Part shown: positions 5,506 to 7,654 of the stretch, one piece after another
Position numbering within the stretch: the stretch's first letter is position 1
Layout of the letters: every line of letters starts with the position of its first letter
Assembly: GCA_036266835.1 (NCBI GenBank)
Contig: DATAXD010000024.1
Coordinates: 1-7,654 of the forward strand
Direction: 5' to 3'
DNA: 7,654 nt
DNA from: Galbitalea sp036266835
GTDB taxonomy: Bacteria > Actinomycetota > Actinomycetes > Actinomycetales > Microbacteriaceae
Translations under genes and position numbers: made by a program
Notes under the pieces: model-generated
What the model was told of the DNA's origin: nothing
The model's database searches: none
Seen by the model: the letters and a program-made list of their open reading frames with translations, nothing else

Positions 5506-6195
5506 TTGGCGCAGCTGTTGATCCTAACCTCTGCGGTCGACACTGACGTTCTTCCGGCACTCGGGCTTCTGAGCCACCGCGTGCGCCAAATCCCTGCGTC
5601 GCCGGCATCGCTGATTTCCGCGCCCACCTGCGACCTGATTCTCGTGGATGCCCGCACCGAATTGGCCAGCGCGAAATCGCTGTGCAAGATCCTGCGTACG
5701 ACCGGCCTCAACGTTCCGCTCATGCTGATCCTCACCGAGGGCGGCCTCACCGCCGTCAACCCGGAGTGGGCCGTGGACGACGTCGTACTCGAGACCTCCG
5801 GCCCGGCGGAAGTGGATGCGCGCATCCGGCTGGTGATCGGACGGTCGGTCGAAGACAAGTCAACCTCGAAGATCCAGACGTCCGGGGTCGTCATCGACGA
5901 AGCCAGCTATTCGGCCAAAGTGCACGGTCGACCGCTCGATCTGACCTTCAAGGAGTTCGAGCTTTTACGATTCCTGGCGACGCATCCGTCCCGGGTGTTC
6001 ACTCGCGAGCAGCTGCTCAGCGAGGTCTGGGGCTACGACTATTTCGGTGGCACTCGCACCGTCGACGTGCACGTGCGCCGCCTTCGCGCGAAGCTTGGCG
6101 ACCTCGAATCGCTGATCGGAACCGTGCGCAACGTGGGCTACCGCTTCAACGTCTACGAAGAAGAGAATGAGCGACTCAGCTCGATCGGTTCCTGA
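5506..6195 (+). CDS. glnR: GlnR-type orphan response regulator (nitrogen regulation)
   Basis: The 229-residue product is an OmpR-family regulator. An N-terminal receiver-like domain (about 1-115) is followed by a winged helix (about 128-220) with LDLTFKEFELL, the turn VWGYDYFGGTRTVDVHVRR and GTVRNVGYRF. The receiver lacks the usual acidic pair near its start but keeps an aspartate, D48 in LVDAR, as in GlnR, which acts without a cognate kinase. The N-terminus (LLILTSAVDTDVLPALGLL) resembles M. tuberculosis GlnR (Rv0818) as I remember it. GlnR controls glutamine synthetase, ammonium uptake and nitrate/nitrite genes. The TTG at 5506 fits GGAGG; an in-frame TTG at 5494 overlaps that site and is less likely. 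The gene overlaps mshD by 29 bases. Rv0818 also precedes mshD (Rv0819), which strengthens the call over RegX3 or MtrA. Confidence 0.88.
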   Translation: MAQLLILTSAVDTDVLPALGLLSHRVRQIPASPASLISAPTCDLILVDARTELASAKSLCKILRTTGLNVPLMLILTEGGLTAVNPEWAVDDVVLETSGPAEVDARIRLVIGRSVEDKSTSKIQTSGVVIDEASYSAKVHGRPLDLTFKEFELLRFLATHPSRVFTREQLLSEVWGYDYFGGTRTVDVHVRRLRAKLGDLESLIGTVRNVGYRFNVYEEENERLSSIGS

Positions 6196-7033
6196 CTGGG
6201 TAAACGCTCTCGCGTCGCGGGCACGGGATGCGGATGGCGTTCCGCCGTTCTCCGACCAGGCCTTTGTTGACTATCGGCTGGGAAAGCGCGACCTGGTAGC
6301 CATTGAGGAGACCGCCGCGGCGCTCGCCACCGAAACGGAAGCCGAATTCGTCGTCGATCCGGATGCGCGGGGTGGTGGCCTCGGCACTCGGATGCTCGAC
6401 CAGCTGCTCGAGCGCGGCGTGACGCTGTTGTGGGCGCACGGCGATCATCCGGCCGCTCGGGCACTGGCCGCGAGCCACCACCTGAAGGCGGTTCGCGAGC
6501 TCCTGCATCTCGCCGGTGAGGTCTCGATATGTGAGGCTTCGCCGCGCTACTCGACCAACGGTCCTGCGGATGGTCGGGCAGCCGACGACGGCAGCATTAT
6601 CGAGACCTTTCGCCCAGGCGCCGACGAAGACGAGTGGGTCGCTGTGAACGCGCGGATCTTCGCGCATCATCCCGAGCAGGGTTCGGTAAGCCGCGTCGAT
6701 CTCGAACAACTCGAGTCCGAGGACTGGTTCCGCGCCGACAGCTTCCTCACGTTGCGTCGTGACGGCCGGATGATCGGCTACTGCTGGCTCAAGGTCGAGC
6801 AGGGCCGCGGCGAGTTTTACGTCGTCGGGATCTCGCCAGACTTCCAGGGCGAGCACCTCGGCGCGATGCTCTTCGACGCCGGACTCGCGCGACTCGCAAC
6901 CCTCGGCATCCGCCAAGCCCACCTCTATGTCGAAGCCGACAACGAGCCCGCGCTCGCGCTCTATCGTGCCCGCGGTTTCGTTCAGGACGGCGTAGACATC
7001 CAATACGCCCTCGCTTTTCAGGAGGGTGTGTGA
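6167..7033 (+). CDS. mshD: Mycothiol synthase (double GNAT acetyltransferase)
   Basis: MshD acetylates Cys-GlcN-Ins with acetyl-CoA, the last step of mycothiol synthesis, in the cytoplasm. The product has 288 residues, somewhat shorter than the roughly 315 of the mycobacterial enzyme. Seen: an N-terminal GNAT repeat with VVDPDARGGGLGTRML (62-77) and WAHGDHPAARALA, then the MshD-typical stretch NARIFAHHPEQG (161-172). The C-terminal catalytic GNAT repeat has FYVVGISPDFQGEHLG (217-232) and LYVEADNEPALALYRARGF. The acetyl-CoA loop reads QGEHLG (227-232), where the usual QxxGxG pattern has a glycine at the position of H230. The first repeat looks trimmed between residues 40 and 60. The ATG at 6167, preceded by GAAGAAGAG, overlaps the glnR 3' end by 29 bases, implying cotranscription. 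Mycothiol confines the host to Actinobacteria. Confidence 0.93.
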   Translation: MSDSARSVPDWVNALASRARDADGVPPFSDQAFVDYRLGKRDLVAIEETAAALATETEAEFVVDPDARGGGLGTRMLDQLLERGVTLLWAHGDHPAARALAASHHLKAVRELLHLAGEVSICEASPRYSTNGPADGRAADDGSIIETFRPGADEDEWVAVNARIFAHHPEQGSVSRVDLEQLESEDWFRADSFLTLRRDGRMIGYCWLKVEQGRGEFYVVGISPDFQGEHLGAMLFDAGLARLATLGIRQAHLYVEADNEPALALYRARGFVQDGVDIQYALAFQEGV

Positions 7034-7037
7034 CCAA

Positions 7038-7094
7038 TGTGGCTGAATCGAGTCAATGGGACCCGTGCTGACCACATACACCTCTCCAGCCACA
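7038..7094. repeat. Inverted repeat in the mshD-ppk gap
   Basis: TGTGGCTG (7038-7045) and CAGCCACA (7087-7094) are perfect reverse complements around a 41-base loop, starting 4 bases after the mshD stop. No T-run follows, so terminator activity is uncertain. It may bring about partial termination before the ppk promoter. Confidence 0.35.
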
Positions 7095-7123
7095 CAACCT
7101 CCTGAAAACGGAGAGTAACCAGC

Positions 7124-7145
7124 GTTAATCGCGCGTTTACCGGCT
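7124..7145 (+). promoter_or_regulatory. PHO-box-like pair upstream of ppk
   Basis: GTTAATC (7124-7130) and GTTTACC (7135-7141) start exactly 11 bases apart, matching the GTTCACC core at 5 and 6 of 7 positions. The site ends about 20 bases before the ppk start. PhoP control of ppk is known in Streptomyces, so this is a plausible PhoP/RegX3 operator. The upstream 11 bases match poorly, so it is a two-unit site at most. Confidence 0.55.
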
Positions 7146-7164
7146 CGGATGACAATATTGACGG

Positions 7165-7654
7165 ATGGAACGGGAAGCCTACGTCGGCGACGCAGCGGTC
7201 GGTGCCGACTACGACGACGACTACGACGACGAGTCGTCGTCCGATGATGACGGCACGTTCCCGCCCGATCGCTATCTCGATCGCGAGCTGAGCTGGCTGT
7301 CCTTCAACCAGCGCGTCCTCGAACTCGCCGAAGACCAGCACGTTCCGCTCCTGGAGCGGGTCAACTACGCGGCGATCGTCGCCAACAACCTCGACGAGTT
7401 TTTCATGGTCCGTGTTGCGGGCCTCAAGCGCCGCATCGCGACGGGGCTCGCCGTCCCCACCAACGTCGGACGAAACCCCAGCGACGTGCTCAACGACATC
7501 AGCCGCGCCGCGCACGAGCAGCAGGAGCGCCACGCGCTGGTGTTCGCCAATGACATCAAGCCGAAGCTCGATGACGAGGGCATCCACATCGAGACCCTGG
7601 CCGACCTTGCCCCGGCCGATCGCGCCCAGATCGACGAGATCTTCTCGGCGCAGA
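7165..7654 (+). CDS. ppk1: Polyphosphate kinase 1, N-terminal part (cut by window edge)
   Basis: The 163 visible codons begin MEREAYVGD and carry the N-terminal PPK1 domain: YLDRELSWLSFNQRVLELA (37-55), RVNYAAIVANNLDEFFMVRVAG (65-86), then KRRI. PPK1 makes long polyphosphate chains from the terminal phosphate of ATP and works in reverse to regenerate ATP; its two catalytic histidines lie beyond the window. A 15-residue acidic tract rich in D, Y and S (15-29) precedes the domain, encoded by GAC/TAC and TCG/TCC repeats. The ATG at 7165 has no clear Shine-Dalgarno sequence (GACGG only), so the message may be leaderless. A PHO-box-like pair lies just upstream, and the mshD gene 131 bases before it has the same orientation. 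In related genomes pst genes often follow ppk; that cannot be seen here. Confidence 0.95.
   Translation, partial: MEREAYVGDAAVGADYDDDYDDESSSDDDGTFPPDRYLDRELSWLSFNQRVLELAEDQHVPLLERVNYAAIVANNLDEFFMVRVAGLKRRIATGLAVPTNVGRNPSDVLNDISRAAHEQQERHALVFANDIKPKLDDEGIHIETLADLAPADRAQIDEIFSAQ
7213..7241. repeat. Trinucleotide-based inverted repeat in the ppk 5' coding region
   Basis: GACGACGA (7213-7220) is the reverse complement of TCGTCGTC (7234-7241), and a second GACGACGA copy (7225-7232) lies between them. The stretch encodes the acidic Asp/Ser tract of PPK1. It could form alternative hairpins 50-75 bases after the start codon, or expand and contract by slippage in units of three. Confidence 0.6.

Noticed and set aside
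5506..6195. RegX3 or MtrA identity for the regulator
   Set aside because: The receiver lacks the N-terminal acidic pair of those regulators, and the sequence and mshD adjacency fit GlnR.
7052..7072. Small hairpin GTCA...GGGACCC...TGAC after mshD as an intrinsic terminator
   Set aside because: Stems are short and no T-run follows; kept only as part of a general note on the gap.
6176..7093. 305-codon open frame on the minus strand
   Set aside because: It lies opposite mshD, whose GNAT motifs are clear, and has no recognisable domain.
1..7654. CRISPR array, tRNA, rRNA, insertion sequence, prophage or defence island
   Set aside because: No spaced repeats, cloverleaf, transposase, integrase or nuclease motifs are visible; all sizeable genes have core-genome identities or simple features.

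Overview
The window reads as ordinary, densely coding chromosome of a high-GC actinobacterium, most likely a member of Microbacteriaceae or a close relative. The reasons are the high-GC codon use, a mycothiol synthase gene, a GlnR-type orphan regulator, a SenX3-type kinase and apparently leaderless starts. I see no CRISPR array, prophage, insertion sequence, toxin-antitoxin pair, tRNA or rRNA. I found no convincing new multi-gene system; the interest lies in regulatory sites, small genes, gene order and repeats.

Layout. Bases 1-311 (minus) hold the N-terminus of a SenX3/PhoR-type sensor kinase, divergent from phoU (483-1136, plus). The gap between them carries an 11-bp-period array resembling an actinobacterial PHO box. 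phoU converges on a minus-strand pair, gpmA (2465-1722) and a small 2H phosphoesterase (1712-1239). A 27-bp imperfect inverted repeat lies at that convergence. Divergent from gpmA is a class I methyltransferase-like gene (2539-3321, plus). It converges, with an 11-bp overlap, on a minus-strand run: an 86-aa membrane protein (5452-5192), a 36-aa membrane peptide (5182-5072), a nitrobindin/FABP-like protein (5027-4407) and a YgfZ folate-binding protein (4414-3311). Divergent from that run, glnR (5506-6195) overlaps mshD (6167-7033). A 131-bp gap with a second PHO-box-like site precedes ppk1 (7165 to the window end).

How it fits together. Phosphate control (SenX3, PhoU, polyphosphate kinase, two PHO-box-like sites) frames the window. 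Nitrogen regulation (GlnR), mycothiol synthesis (MshD), glycolysis (GpmA) and Fe-S or haem-related functions (YgfZ, nitrobindin) lie between. From memory, the right part recalls the M. tuberculosis Rv0811c-Rv0819 neighbourhood and the left part the gpm1-senX3 neighbourhood (Rv0489-Rv0490). All identifications come from reading motifs; no database search was run.
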